DNA of 64,000 nucleotides from Rhodospirillaceae bacterium MC! (GCA_002632265.1 NQOV01000012.1:89594-153593), one strand, 5' to 3'; positions 26,857 to 36,358 are shown, numbered from the stretch's first letter. Notes: generated by a model from the letters alone, not told the origin. A program made the numbers and translations.

Positions 26857-26878
26857 CCTATAGTTTTAAAACTATAGG
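26857..26878. promoter_or_regulatory. 22-bp perfect palindrome in the trcR leader
   Basis: CCTATAGTTTT followed by its exact complement, about 20-40 nt downstream of the predicted transcription start, then a short T-rich run. It could be an operator or an attenuator-like hairpin. Confidence 0.6.
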
Positions 26879-26915
26879 TTTTCTATGTAATAAGAGCAAC
26901 TTAAGGGGGAATACA

Positions 26916-27464
26916 ATGGCTTTACCTATTATGCCTAAAGCAACAGCGGTATGGTTAATTGATAATACATCATTAACATTCGATCAGATAGCAGATTTTA
27001 GCGGTTTACATACTATTGAGATCCAAGCAATTGCCGATGGCGATATCGCTACTAATGTTCATGGGGAAAATCCTATCGAATCAGGGCAGTTAACACAAAA
27101 GCAAATTGACGAATGTCAGAATGATCCGAAGAAAAGATTAAAACTTCGAGAAAATCCTTTACTTAAAAAGCGTATTGGGGCAAAATACACGCCCATTAAC
27201 AAACGCCAATCTAAACCCGACGGCGTGTTATGGCTAATTCAGAATCGTCCAGAGTTGTCGGATAAGCAAATCATGAAACTAGTAGGCACAACCAAAACTA
27301 CCATCGAAAGCATTCGAGATAGATCTCATAAAAATTATGCGATTCTCGAGGCTAAAGATCCTGTGATTCTTGGCTTATGTAATATTAATGAAATGGATAT
27401 CGCCATGAATGAGGCCATAGCCCAAAACGCTAAAAAAGAAGAAACATCAATTTTAGAAGAGTAA
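26916..27464 (+). CDS. trcR: TrcR-like cell-cycle transcriptional regulator (DUF1013)
   Basis: 182 aa. The N-terminus MALPIMPKATAVWLIDNTSLTFDQIADFSG and the block GVLWLIQNRPELSDKQI, TTKTTIESIRDRSH are hallmarks of DUF1013, a family restricted to Alphaproteobacteria and named TrcR after its role in Caulobacter cell-cycle transcription. Two helix-turn-helix-like segments are visible (about 22-40 and 108-125). A strong ribosome site AAGGGGGA precedes the ATG. It directly precedes gyrA. Confidence 0.88.
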   Translation: MALPIMPKATAVWLIDNTSLTFDQIADFSGLHTIEIQAIADGDIATNVHGENPIESGQLTQKQIDECQNDPKKRLKLRENPLLKKRIGAKYTPINKRQSKPDGVLWLIQNRPELSDKQIMKLVGTTKTTIESIRDRSHKNYAILEAKDPVILGLCNINEMDIAMNEAIAQNAKKEETSILEE

Positions 27465-27546
27465 AATAATGTTTATGGATGTTTAATCCTATAAACCTAT
27501 TAAACCTAAGAACATTTACACACAATACCAAAGGTACTTACATATT

Positions 27547-30411
27547 ATGAGTGATGAGATTCCAGAAAATAATTCCTATGAAGAAGTAATCCAACCGATT
27601 ACAATTGAAAAGGAAATGCAACAAAGCTACTTAGATTATGCCATGAGTGTAATTGTATCTCGTGCATTGCCCGATGTTCGAGACGGCTTAAAGCCTGTAC
27701 ATCGTCGCATACTCTTCGCCATGAAAGAAGGGGGCTATGATTATAACCGTCCATTCCGTAAATCTGCCCGTATTGTAGGGGATGTAATGGGTAAATATCA
27801 CCCACATGGTGATATGGCCATTTATCATGCCATGGTACGTCTTGCTCAAAACTTCATGATGCGTTTACCAATGATCGACGGTCAAGGGAACTTCGGTTCT
27901 ATTGATGGTGATTCGGCGGCGGCTATGCGTTATACGGAAGCACGTATGGCACGTTCGGCTCATGATCTCATCGCTGATATCGATAAAGATACGGTTGATT
28001 TTACTCCCAACTACGATGAAACCATATGGGAGCCTGTGGTATTACCTGCCACCTATCCGAATCTTCTAGTGAACGGAGCAGGGGGAATCGCCGTTGGTAT
28101 GGCCACTAATATCCCACCGCATAACTTGGGCGAAGTAATCGATGCCTGTTGTGCTTTGGTGGATAATCCTGATCTAACCGTAGAAGAAATTAACGAACAA
28201 TACGTGTTCGGTCCAGATTTCCCCACAGGTGGGATCATTCTAGGTAGAGGCGGAATTAAAAGAGCCTTTTATACTGGTCGTGGCTCAATTGTTACTCGTG
28301 GTAAGGCGGAAATCGAAGAGATAAGAAAAGATCGCCAAGCTATTATCATCACAGAAATTCCCTACCAAGTGCTAAAATCACGTATGATCCAACAAATTGT
28401 AGAACAGGTTCGTGATAAACGTATCGAAGGTATCAGCGATATTCGAGATGAATCCGATAGAAATGGTATGCGTGTAGTTGTGGAAATTAAACGTGATCAT
28501 CATCCTGAAGTAGTCTTAAACCAGCTATATAAATTCTCGGCTCTGCAAAGTAGTTTTGCGGTTAACTCGCTAGCCCTAAATAAGGGGCGTCCGCAACAAA
28601 TGAACTTACGTGATATTCTAGTGGCATTTGTTGAATTCCGTGAAGAAGTTATCACAAGGAGAACCATTTTTGAGCTTAAAAAAGCTCGTGAAAAAGCCCA
28701 TGTCTTAGCAGGTTTAGCCATTGCGGTCGTGAATGTGGATGACGTTATTAAGATAGTAAGAGAAGCACCTAATCCCGTAGAGGCAAAGGATCTACTATTG
28801 GAAAAATCATGGGACGCTCGTGAGATCGAACCAATGATAGCTCTATTGGATGAGCCTGATCGTCAAGTGGAAAATGGTCAATATAAACTATCGGATATTC
28901 AAGCGAAAGCCATATTAGATCTAAGATTACACAGATTAACAGGGATGGAACGTGATAAAATTGGCGATGATCTGAAAGTTATTGCCGATGAGATCGCCGA
29001 ATATTTATCTATTCTTTCATCTCGTGATAAATTATTGGGAATCTTAAAGGATGAGCTTGCCATTGCAAAAGAACGCTTTGCCACTCCACGCCGTACCCAA
29101 ATTTCTGATTTAGAATTCTCTCAAGATATTGAAGATCTTATCCAAAAAGAAGAAATGGTAGTAACAACCACAAATACAGGCTATATTAAACGTGTGCCAC
29201 TTTCAACCTATCAAGCTCAACGCCGTGGCGGTAAAGGTCGCCGTGGGATGACAACTAAAGAAGAAGATCTAGTTACTGATGTGTTTATCGCTAATACTCA
29301 TCAACCGATTTTATTCTTTACGGATCGTGGTATCGTTTATAAAATGAAAACCTATAAGCTACCGCTTTCCACCCCAACCGCTAAGGGTAAGGCTTTAGTT
29401 AATCTGTTACCATTACAAGAGAATGAAAAAGTTACATCCGTGCTAATTTTATCGGAAAATGAAGAGGATTGGGAAGGTAAATTCTTAATGTTCGTTACCG
29501 CATCTGGTACGGTTAGACGAAATAAAATTTCCGATTTCAAAGATGTAAGAACAAATGGTAAAATAGCCATGAAGCTAAACGATGGCGAATCTCTAATTAG
29601 TGTAAGAATTTGTACCGAAGAAAACGACATCTTACTTTCTGCACAAAAAGGGATGTGTATCAGATTCCCAGTTTCTTCTATTCGTGTATTCCAAAGCCGT
29701 AATAGTTTGGGCGTGCGTGGGATTCGCTTAAATGACGGCGATCAAGTGGTAAGTATGAGCATACTAAATCACGTGAAAGTTGAAACCGAACAACGCCAAG
29801 CCTTTGTTAAATATTCTAAAGCCTTACGTCGTGGCGAACCGATAGAAAAACCAAGCAATATTTCCGATGAGAAATTAGCCGAATTATTGGAAAAAGAACA
29901 ATTCCTATTAACTGTTTGCGAAAATGGTTATGGTAAACGTACATCGATCTATGAATATCGCACGGCCGCTCGTGGTGGTAAAGGTGTTGGCAGTATCGAA
30001 GTGAGCGAGCGTAATGGGAATGTTGTTCAAAGTTTGATCATTGAAGAAGATAACGATATCGTGATCGTTTCCAACGGTGGGCAAATTATTCGTTGTCGTA
30101 TTGGCGATGTTCGTATCGCAGGGCGTAAAACTCAAGGTGTTACGATCTTCAAGATGAACAAAAACGAAAAAGTCATCTCATTAACCTTAGTGGCTAAGGA
30201 AGACGAAGAAGACATGGAAAACATTGACGAAACCATAGACGGCGGTGGCGATAGTGATAGCGGTGGCAACATTCCTAATACTAGCATGGCGGAAACTGTC
30301 GGCGAAAGCGGTGGGGAAGATGTGGGCGAAAGCGAATCAGAGAACTCACAGGGGCAAACTGATTTATTATCTGACGATAACATAAACAATAACAATAATA
30401 ACGAGAACTAG
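27547..30411 (+). CDS. gyrA: DNA gyrase subunit A
   Basis: Breaks and rejoins DNA to introduce negative supercoils with GyrB. 954 aa. Catalytic Tyr129 lies in [10 protein letters not shown]. The GyrA-box QRRGGKG is present, which separates it from ParC, followed by the beta-pinwheel repeats. The tail is acidic and Gly/Ser/Asn-rich. The residues matching E. coli Ser83 and Asp87 are Met90 and His94 ([12 protein letters not shown]), an unusual pair at the quinolone-contact sites. Confidence 0.97.
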   Translation: MSDEIPENNSYEEVIQPITIEKEMQQSYLDYAMSVIVSRALPDVRDGLKPVHRRILFAMKEGGYDYNRPFRKSARIVGDVMGKYHPHGDMAIYHAMVRLAQNFMMRLPMIDGQGNFGSIDGDSAAAMRYTEARMARSAHDLIADIDKDTVDFTPNYDETIWEPVVLPATYPNLLVNGAGGIAVGMATNIPPHNLGEVIDACCALVDNPDLTVEEINEQYVFGPDFPTGGIILGRGGIKRAFYTGRGSIVTRGKAEIEEIRKDRQAIIITEIPYQVLKSRMIQQIVEQVRDKRIEGISDIRDESDRNGMRVVVEIKRDHHPEVVLNQLYKFSALQSSFAVNSLALNKGRPQQMNLRDILVAFVEFREEVITRRTIFELKKAREKAHVLAGLAIAVVNVDDVIKIVREAPNPVEAKDLLLEKSWDAREIEPMIALLDEPDRQVENGQYKLSDIQAKAILDLRLHRLTGMERDKIGDDLKVIADEIAEYLSILSSRDKLLGILKDELAIAKERFATPRRTQISDLEFSQDIEDLIQKEEMVVTTTNTGYIKRVPLSTYQAQRRGGKGRRGMTTKEEDLVTDVFIANTHQPILFFTDRGIVYKMKTYKLPLSTPTAKGKALVNLLPLQENEKVTSVLILSENEEDWEGKFLMFVTASGTVRRNKISDFKDVRTNGKIAMKLNDGESLISVRICTEENDILLSAQKGMCIRFPVSSIRVFQSRNSLGVRGIRLNDGDQVVSMSILNHVKVETEQRQAFVKYSKALRRGEPIEKPSNISDEKLAELLEKEQFLLTVCENGYGKRTSIYEYRTAARGGKGVGSIEVSERNGNVVQSLIIEEDNDIVIVSNGGQIIRCRIGDVRIAGRKTQGVTIFKMNKNEKVISLTLVAKEDEEDMENIDETIDGGGDSDSGGNIPNTSMAETVGESGGEDVGESESENSQGQTDLLSDDNINNNNNNEN

Positions 30412-30420
30412 AATCATACA

Positions 30421-30455
30421 ACAAAAAGGATTATAAAATTTATAATCCTTTTTGT
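30421..30455 (+). terminator. Terminator after gyrA
   Basis: Perfect 15-bp stem (ACAAAAAGGATTATA, 30421-30435, with 30441-30455), 5-base loop, T-run in the 3' arm. Confidence 0.85.
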
Positions 30456-30504
30456 GATAGTATGGTAAAAAAATTCCACAAGAAGAGAGATAAAAAGGTT
30501 TAAC

Positions 30505-31044
30505 ATGGAACATTCAATAGGCATATATGCAGGAACATTTGACCCCATAACTAAAGGACACTTAAATATTGTTCAACGCTCTCTTAAAATTTGCGATGAA
30601 GTTATTATCGCCGTAGCGAAAAATAATGCCAAAGGCCCGCTTTTAACCATTGATGAGCGTATTAATATAACTAATGACGCTGTCCAAGAAGTATTTTCCA
30701 CAAAAGAACAAGCAAGAATTAAAATTGTCTCATTCGGCGGATTGTTGGTGGATCTTTGCCATGAATATAAAACCAAGATTGTAATTAGGGGATTGCGTGC
30801 GGTTTCTGATTTTGAATATGAGTTTCAAATATCAGGCGTAAATAAACATTTAGATGAAGAAATAGAAATGCTATATCTTATGGCCTCAACCGAATATCAA
30901 TTCATAAGTTCTTCATTAATTAAGGAAATCGTTAGAATGAATGGCGATGTTAGTAAATTTATTACTAATAATGTAAAAGAGGCCTTACATAAACTTTATA
31001 AATCTTCAGCCAGTCCAACCAAGGGAAATAAAAAACATGAATAA
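30505..31044 (+). CDS. coaD: Phosphopantetheine adenylyltransferase
   Basis: Fourth step of CoA synthesis from pantothenate. 179 aa, slightly long. Nucleotide-binding GTFDPITKGHL (TxGH), VIRGLRAVSDFEYE, STEYQFISSSLIKEI. The stop overlaps the start of the EamA gene by 8 bases, so the two are translated together. Confidence 0.96.
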   Translation: MEHSIGIYAGTFDPITKGHLNIVQRSLKICDEVIIAVAKNNAKGPLLTIDERINITNDAVQEVFSTKEQARIKIVSFGGLLVDLCHEYKTKIVIRGLRAVSDFEYEFQISGVNKHLDEEIEMLYLMASTEYQFISSSLIKEIVRMNGDVSKFITNNVKEALHKLYKSSASPTKGNKKHE

Positions 31045-31936
31045 GCCTAATAATCACGAAAAGCACATAAATTTAGTTTTACTTCTATGGGTGTTTGGTG
31101 CGTTTATAACCAGTGCCGTATTTAGTGCGATTATCCACGAAGTAACAAAGGGATTACCACCGCTTGAAGTTTCATTTTTTAGAAATCTTTTTGCCTTAAT
31201 TGTGATGTTACCATTATTATTAAGATACGGTTTGAAATCCATTAAAACAAAAAAAATGCCCCTGCATATTATCCGCTCTTTAGTGGGTGGATTGGCCATG
31301 GGTTTATGGTTTATTTGCTTGAAATATATAGATTTATCAACTGCCACCATGATCATGTTTACCGCTCCCATTCTAGCGGTGTTTTTAGCTTCAATCTTTT
31401 TAAAGGAAAAAATTACCAAATATACAATAATCGCTCTTGTTTTGGGCTTTGGTGGCGTAGCTATCATTAAGAATCCCATGAATATGCAACTTACTAAATT
31501 TGATATAGTTCTTTTTATTACAGTTGTGTTATTTGCCATAACTCCGTTGATTATCCGTAAGTTAAGCCTTACCGAGTCATCATTTTCCATTATGTTTTAC
31601 TTTGGTTTATATATGAGTATCTTTTCATTTTTTACTCTCTTTTATAAATGGCAAAACCCAAACCAAATCCAATGGATTGAGCTGATAGCCTTAGGATTTA
31701 TCGGTACAATATACCAATTCGTCAGAAACGAGGCCATTGCTAAAACTTCGGTTACCATTGTTTCATCCTTTCAATTTACCGAACCATTATTCGGTACGCT
31801 GATCGGCTCGGTAGTTTTTAATGAACGCATAGCGATTAATTTCATTATTGGTGGTGCTTTAGTTATTATTGCTGGTATGATTTCCGCCTACGGTCTACGA
31901 CGAAAACGAAAAACCCCAGCAACAGCTTCCAAATAA
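31037..31936 (+). CDS. EamA/DMT-family transporter
   Basis: 299 aa with about 10 hydrophobic helices in two EamA halves (residues about 10-145 and 155-290), typical of metabolite exporters such as RhaT/YdcZ relatives. Conserved PPLEVSFFRNLFALIVMLPLLL in the first half and TEPLFGTLIGSVVFNE in the second. Overlaps coaD and is followed 43 bp later by rlmH. Substrate unknown. Confidence 0.9.
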   Translation: MNKPNNHEKHINLVLLLWVFGAFITSAVFSAIIHEVTKGLPPLEVSFFRNLFALIVMLPLLLRYGLKSIKTKKMPLHIIRSLVGGLAMGLWFICLKYIDLSTATMIMFTAPILAVFLASIFLKEKITKYTIIALVLGFGGVAIIKNPMNMQLTKFDIVLFITVVLFAITPLIIRKLSLTESSFSIMFYFGLYMSIFSFFTLFYKWQNPNQIQWIELIALGFIGTIYQFVRNEAIAKTSVTIVSSFQFTEPLFGTLIGSVVFNERIAINFIIGGALVIIAGMISAYGLRRKRKTPATASK

Positions 31937-31979
31937 AATATAATACACTGCAATATAATATAATCTTAAGAATACTCAC

Positions 31980-32435
31980 ATGAAAATAACTCTAATAGCC
32001 ATGGGAACTATAAAAAAAAGCGTTGATTTAGATTTGTTTAATCTATACGCAAAACGCTTGCCTTGGAAGATCAATGTTATCGAAAAAGAAGTAAAAAAGC
32101 CCCAAGAATCCATTTTAAAACAACAAGAAGCCGAAATTATCCTAGGAAATATCCCAAACGGCAGTTACGTTATTGCCCTTGATGAACGTGGCAAACAATT
32201 CACAAGCCTAGAATTTTCTACCAAAATCCAAGACTGGCAAAATAAAGGCTATAGCCATATGTGCTTTATCATCGGCGGAGCTTTCGGCTTAGATCAACAA
32301 GTGCGAGACAAAGCCAACCTTTTACTAAGCCTAAGTGCCATGACATTCCCCCACATGCTAGTACGTGGCTTGATCTGTGAACAACTCTACCGCTCATACT
32401 CTATCTTAAATAATCATCCTTATCATAAGGAATAA
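31980..32435 (+). CDS. rlmH: 23S rRNA pseudouridine-1915 N3-methyltransferase RlmH
   Basis: SPOUT methyltransferase of 151 aa. Typical features: the N-terminal IALDERGKQFTSLEF region, SAM-knot FIIGGAFGLDQQV, LSLSAMTFPHMLVRGLICEQLYRSYSI, and a C-terminus HPYHKE. In staphylococci the 3' end of this gene is the attachment site of SCC elements. Here a second copy of the last 23 codons lies at 35104-35175, beyond the fucosidase. The final 17 bases (32421-32437) are identical in both places. Confidence 0.96.
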   Translation: MKITLIAMGTIKKSVDLDLFNLYAKRLPWKINVIEKEVKKPQESILKQQEAEIILGNIPNGSYVIALDERGKQFTSLEFSTKIQDWQNKGYSHMCFIIGGAFGLDQQVRDKANLLLSLSAMTFPHMLVRGLICEQLYRSYSILNNHPYHKE

Positions 32436-33380
32436 TTATTTTAAGACAGAATATGGATATGAGTAATATTGTCATTCCATATTTAAACATAACATATTAT
32501 AACATCACATCATAAAGATAATATACTTGTTTATGATGTGATGTTATATTATGTTATGTGTGCTGGCCGAAGTTAAATCTAATATAAATACACCTATTAT
32601 TATTTAAAGTATGATTTAACAAAATGACTGTTTGTAGATACATCATTAAATTATTATAATATATTTAAAGTGGTAGTATATATATTTACATTAGAATTAT
32701 GTTAGGCCTGTAAATATAAACAATAGAAATGATATATAATTACTTTTTTTATTTGTAGGAGAAGATATAATCTGGAATAACAATAATATATGAGTCATAA
32801 TGAATGAGTAAGAAGTAATAAGTAATAAGTAATAAGTAATAAGTAATAAGTAATAACATATGAGTAATAATTGTGGCTATAAAGCTTCATAGGGTTTGTT
32901 TTGTTTTTCTTGTCTTTTCTTTTCTGTTCTGTTCTGTTCTATTTCTCTATTCTTTCTTTTACTGGCCTAATATTTAGGCCAGCAAAAGAAAGAATAGAGA
33001 AATAGAAAAAACAAAAATAATAATAATAAGCTGGTAAACAGAAAGATAAATGAAATGTACTACTGTTATGTAGAATCCTGCTGTGTGTATTAGTGTTGCG
33101 TAGAATTCTGATGAAATGTACTACTGTTATGTAGAATCTTGCTGTGTGTAATACTGTTGAGTGTAGTACTTATGTATGTAATATGGATGTATTTAATCCT
33201 GATGTGTGCAATAGCTAGGTGTTTGGGGGAGAAAAGGGGGTAAGGAGGTGGGGAGTTTTTATTTAGGATGTGGGATATAAGTATACAAGATAATATAAAA
33301 GTGTATATCTTTTTTCTTTGGGAAAACTGGGGGTTGTAGCTAAATAAATCAAGCAATGATCCAAGTAAAATAAAAAATAC
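32436..33380. repeat. Repeat-rich intergenic segment, composite copy 2
   Basis: No gene. Contents in order: a palindrome with 29-bp arms and one mismatch (32488-32516/32530-32558); TTAGGCCTGTAAATATAAA at about 32702, as in copy 1; tandem 7-bp AGTAATA units (about 32811-32853); pyrimidine-rich TGTTC pentamers (about 32920-32940); a palindrome with 30-bp arms and one mismatch (32939-32968/32976-33005) whose core matches the copy-1 hairpin; and a 48-bp direct repeat (33051-33098, 33112-33159; period 61). Confidence 0.8.
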
Positions 33381-33409
33381 TTGACATGTAAGAAATTAAA
33401 ATATATACT
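33381..33409 (+). promoter_or_regulatory. Promoter of the fucosidase gene
   Basis: TTGACA (33381-33386), 17-bp spacer, TATACT (33404-33409), close to consensus. The leader to the ATG is about 130 nt. Confidence 0.7.
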
Positions 33410-33546
33410 TAATTATACGGTCATAGGAATAAAGTGATCGTATAACTAGAAAAATCTTTTATAATAAAGGTTCATAAAGTATACATGTGAGCAAAATATA
33501 CCACATATTAAATCGCATATAATTATTTAAGTGAAAGAAAAATCAA

Positions 33547-35061
33547 ATGACTAGAGAAGAAACACAAAAAAAAGTAAGTGAATATTTAACAAAAATTGAT
33601 GAAGTAATAGCAAAAGGTAAATTTAAAGATAATTGGGAATCTTTAAGTGCTTATGAAGAGCCGAAATGGTATAAAAATGCTAAATTCGGAATTTTCATTC
33701 ATTGGGGGGTTTATTCTGTGCCAGCGGCTATTCATAGTGATTGGTATGCGAGAAATATGTATGTTCAAGGATCAGAAGAGTACGAACATCACGTAAAAAC
33801 CTACGGAGATCCTAAGGATTTTCCCTATGAGAATTTTATTCCCATGTTCAAGGCGGAAAAGTTTGACCCTAAAGAATGGATACAACTTTTTAAAGACGCA
33901 GGGGCAAAATATTTCATGCCTGTAGCCGAACATCATGACGGCTTTCAAATGTATGAGAGCGAACTTTCAAAATGGAATGCCGTAGAAATGGGTCCTAAGA
34001 AAAATATTTTACAAATGCTAAAAGAAGAGGGCGAAAAAGAGGGGTTAGTATTCTGTGCTTCAAGTCATAGAGCGGAAAATTATTGGTTTTTTGCTCCAGG
34101 TAGAACCTTTGATTCAGGCATTCAAGATATAGAATATCAAGAACCATACGGTGCAGGAGATCCCGCATTTACTGGAGATCAGACCAAACAAACCAAAAGC
34201 ATATATGGGCCTCAAGCAACTAAAGAGCATTTAGATAATTGGCTAGCAAGAACTTGTGAGATTATTGATAAATATCAACCTAAAGTTTTATGGTTCGATT
34301 GGTGGATTCATAATCTAGGATTTAAACCATATTTAAAGAAATTAGCTGCATATTACTATAATAGAGCCATAGAATGGGGCGAAGAAGTGGCAATCAACTA
34401 TAAAGTAGACGCTTTTGCTCGTGGAACTGCCATATTTGATGTGGAACGTGGACAACTTTCCGAAATTAGACCACAATTATGGCAAACTGATACCGCAGTA
34501 GCTAAAAATTCATGGGGATATATTGAAGGCAATGATTATAAAACACCAGAATCATTAGTCTCGGATATGCTTGATATTGTTAGTAAAAACGGATGTTTAC
34601 TTCTAAATATCGGCCCTAAAGCAGATGGTACTATCCCAGATGAAGACCAAAAAATTCTTCGCTCTATTGGTGCGTGGTTAAAAGTCAATGGCGAGGGCGT
34701 TTATGATACTACCTATTGGTCAACCTACGGCGAAGGACCTACCGAAATTGTTGAGGGGACTTTCTGCGATGTGGCACGAGATGAATATACCGCAGAAGAC
34801 ATAAGATTCACCTTTAAAGCTCCTTACATTTACGCTTTTGCCTTAAAATGGCCCAAAACTAATAAGGTTAAGATCAAAAAATTAGCCTCATATTTGGGAA
34901 AAAATGGTAATAAATATTTCAAAGGACACATTGAAAATATCGAAATATTAGGCTTTAATAATAAATTCACTTATTCGCAAGATGATGACGCTTTAAATAT
35001 CCAAGTTGAGGGCGATTTAAATACTACATATCCAGTATGTTTTAAAATTAAAATCGATTAA
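33547..35061 (+). CDS. GH29 alpha-L-fucosidase, probably cytoplasmic
   Basis: 504 aa with no signal peptide, so it probably acts on imported fucosides. GH29 motifs in order: KFGIFIHWGVYSVPA, EHHDGFQMYES, nucleophile Asp251 in VLWFDWWIH (WFDGG-like position), WGYIEGNDYKTPESLVSDMLDIVSKNGCLLLNIGPKADG. The C-terminal ~90 residues form the usual beta-sandwich. Releases L-fucose from glycans. No fucose isomerase, kinase or transporter is adjacent. It is bracketed by rlmH and an rlmH remnant, which suggests acquisition by transfer. Confidence 0.93.
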   Translation: MTREETQKKVSEYLTKIDEVIAKGKFKDNWESLSAYEEPKWYKNAKFGIFIHWGVYSVPAAIHSDWYARNMYVQGSEEYEHHVKTYGDPKDFPYENFIPMFKAEKFDPKEWIQLFKDAGAKYFMPVAEHHDGFQMYESELSKWNAVEMGPKKNILQMLKEEGEKEGLVFCASSHRAENYWFFAPGRTFDSGIQDIEYQEPYGAGDPAFTGDQTKQTKSIYGPQATKEHLDNWLARTCEIIDKYQPKVLWFDWWIHNLGFKPYLKKLAAYYYNRAIEWGEEVAINYKVDAFARGTAIFDVERGQLSEIRPQLWQTDTAVAKNSWGYIEGNDYKTPESLVSDMLDIVSKNGCLLLNIGPKADGTIPDEDQKILRSIGAWLKVNGEGVYDTTYWSTYGEGPTEIVEGTFCDVARDEYTAEDIRFTFKAPYIYAFALKWPKTNKVKIKKLASYLGKNGNKYFKGHIENIEILGFNNKFTYSQDDDALNIQVEGDLNTTYPVCFKIKID

Positions 35062-35101
35062 AGGAAATCAACTAACAGATCACGACAAAAAGACCATTTT
35101 A

Positions 35102-35177
35102 TACACGGTCTAATCTATGAACAACTGTATAGAACGTATTCCATTTTACATAATCATCCCTATCATAAGGAATAATT
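35102..35177 (+). pseudogene. Remnant of a second rlmH 3' end
   Basis: 76 nt alignable without gaps to the true rlmH end (32362-32437). Codons 35104-35172 encode 23 residues, 19 identical to RlmH, followed by the same stop. Many differences are synonymous, so the copy came from a gene that evolved under selection elsewhere, not from a local duplication. The last 17 bases are identical. Similarity fades upstream of about 35092. Confidence 0.9.
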
Positions 35178-35195
35178 GTTAACTTTATATATTAC

Positions 35196-35224
35196 TTGAC
35201 TTTATTATTAATGAATGTTACTAT
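35196..35224 (+). promoter_or_regulatory. Probable promoter of the membrane protein gene
   Basis: TTGACT (35196-35201), 17-bp spacer, TACTAT (35219-35224), just beyond the rlmH remnant. Confidence 0.55.
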
Positions 35225-35331
35225 ATAAATCAGTTTATAATTTTCTACTTAGTTAAAATCTTACGATATAGAGTAGATAAATTATGTATTGAATCTATAA
35301 CAACAATATATAAAAAAAATGGAGATATATT

Positions 35332-35907
35332 ATGATAGAACAACTAAGACCAGTAAGAATAGGTTTATTCTTTGCGGTATTAACAATATTACTAGGTTAC
35401 AGTTTAGGAATGATCTTTGGCGGATTCGAAGATAGTTATAAATCATATGCTAAAAATACCCTAGCAGAAAATCAAGTTGCATTCACTGCTAAAGCCACTG
35501 ATACAATGGACGCAGATACCGCCACTAAAGCCAAAATGGCTGGAGCGATGACAGCGTTTAAAAAATATTCTAAAAGAGCCCATTTACATGCTGGTGCTAT
35601 TGGAACAGGTACATTGGCTATGATTATTGTCTTGTCTTTTTTTGGTAAGAACATTTTATTCTTTTCTGAAAAAATTACCTGCCTTATTAAGCTTGTTTTT
35701 TCTTTAGGATTTGGTGTTGGTGGTTTCTTCTATGGATCATATTGGACTCTTGTGGCCATTGGATGTTTAAGCAATCCTGATAAATACGCCGTGAAAGATG
35801 GCGGATTAGCAGTTCTTGCTTTCATAGGTGCAGGCCCTGTCTATCTTTGTACTTTAGGTTTAGCGGCGATTTTATTCGTTTCTATATTCTACAAACCAAA
35901 AAGCTAA
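35332..35907 (+). CDS. Membrane protein, function unknown
   Basis: 191 aa with hydrophobic helices at about 9-31, 84-104, 112-136 and 155-187, so probably four membrane spans and a ~50-residue polar loop after the first. KKYSKRAHLHAGAIGTG with paired His precedes the second helix; a Gly-rich segment FGVGGFFYGSYW is in the third. I recognise no family with certainty. A ribosome site (TGGAGAT) precedes the ATG. It is the first intact gene after the rlmH remnant. Confidence 0.7.
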   Translation: MIEQLRPVRIGLFFAVLTILLGYSLGMIFGGFEDSYKSYAKNTLAENQVAFTAKATDTMDADTATKAKMAGAMTAFKKYSKRAHLHAGAIGTGTLAMIIVLSFFGKNILFFSEKITCLIKLVFSLGFGVGGFFYGSYWTLVAIGCLSNPDKYAVKDGGLAVLAFIGAGPVYLCTLGLAAILFVSIFYKPKS

Positions 35908-35918
35908 CTCAAGTGAAT

Positions 35919-35955
35919 GGCTGTGAAAAAGCACTCATCCAAGTACTTTTTCCCA
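35919..35955. repeat. GTGAAAAAGCACT hairpin repeat, copy 1
   Basis: GGCTGTGAAAAAGCACTCAT then CAAGTACTTTTTCCCA: GGAAAAAGTACTT-type arms pairing imperfectly. A near-copy lies at 47849-47895 after flhA. Confidence 0.65.
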
Positions 35956-35977
35956 CCCCTTTCCTTGAAAATGGCGT

Positions 35978-36018
35978 AAAAAACACTTCTAAAATTTATA
36001 TTTTAGAAGTGTTTTTTT
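35978..36018. terminator. Bidirectional terminator
   Basis: Perfect 18-bp stem 35978-35995/36000-36017 (AAAAAACACTTCTAAAAT) with a 4-base loop, between convergent genes; it touches the HxlR stop codon. Confidence 0.85.
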
Positions 36019-36358
36019 ATTCGGATAATGCTTTTAATGAGTGCATTATGGTTAGTAGTCTTTTGCCTTTGTCGGTTATTTCGTATTCGACGGCACATGG
36101 TTTATAGCTTATTACATTTCTATTGATAAGATCGTCGTCAACCATTTCTTTTAGTTTATTGGTTACGGCGGTTGTTGTTGCTTCTTTTACTAGGCGGTTG
36201 ATAGTATTAAAGCGAATGTTTTCATTACCTAAATGGATTAAAATAGAAAGTTTCCATTTACCACTTATCATTTTTAATGAGCGTTCCATTAATAATAATT
36301 CTTGGCATATGGGCTTTAGCGAATCATATTCAGATTCTGTGATGTCTGATTCTGGCAT
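36017..36358 (-). CDS. HxlR-family transcriptional regulator
   Basis: 113 aa winged-helix protein. Typical HxlR/DUF24 core: MISGKWKLSILIHLGNENIRFNTI, ATTTAVTNKLKEMVDDDLINR, and YEITDKGKRLLTIM. Members sense small molecules or oxidants, often by one cysteine; the Cys before QELLLMERS (about residue 18) is a candidate. Divergent from the MFS gene, which it most likely controls. Confidence 0.9.
   Translation of the reverse strand: MPESDITESEYDSLKPICQELLLMERSLKMISGKWKLSILIHLGNENIRFNTINRLVKEATTTAVTNKLKEMVDDDLINRNVISYKPCAVEYEITDKGKRLLTIMHSLKALSE

Noticed and set aside
31054..31590. 178-residue open frame antisense to the EamA gene
   Set aside because: Shadow of a membrane protein gene.
32811..33159. 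CRISPR array
   Set aside because: Tandem 7-bp units and a single 61-bp-period duplication without spacers of regular size, and no cas genes.
33090..33356. 88-residue open frame on the minus strand in the repeat region
   Set aside because: Lies over direct repeats, low-complexity Ser/Ile/His composition, no ribosome site or family; most likely chance.
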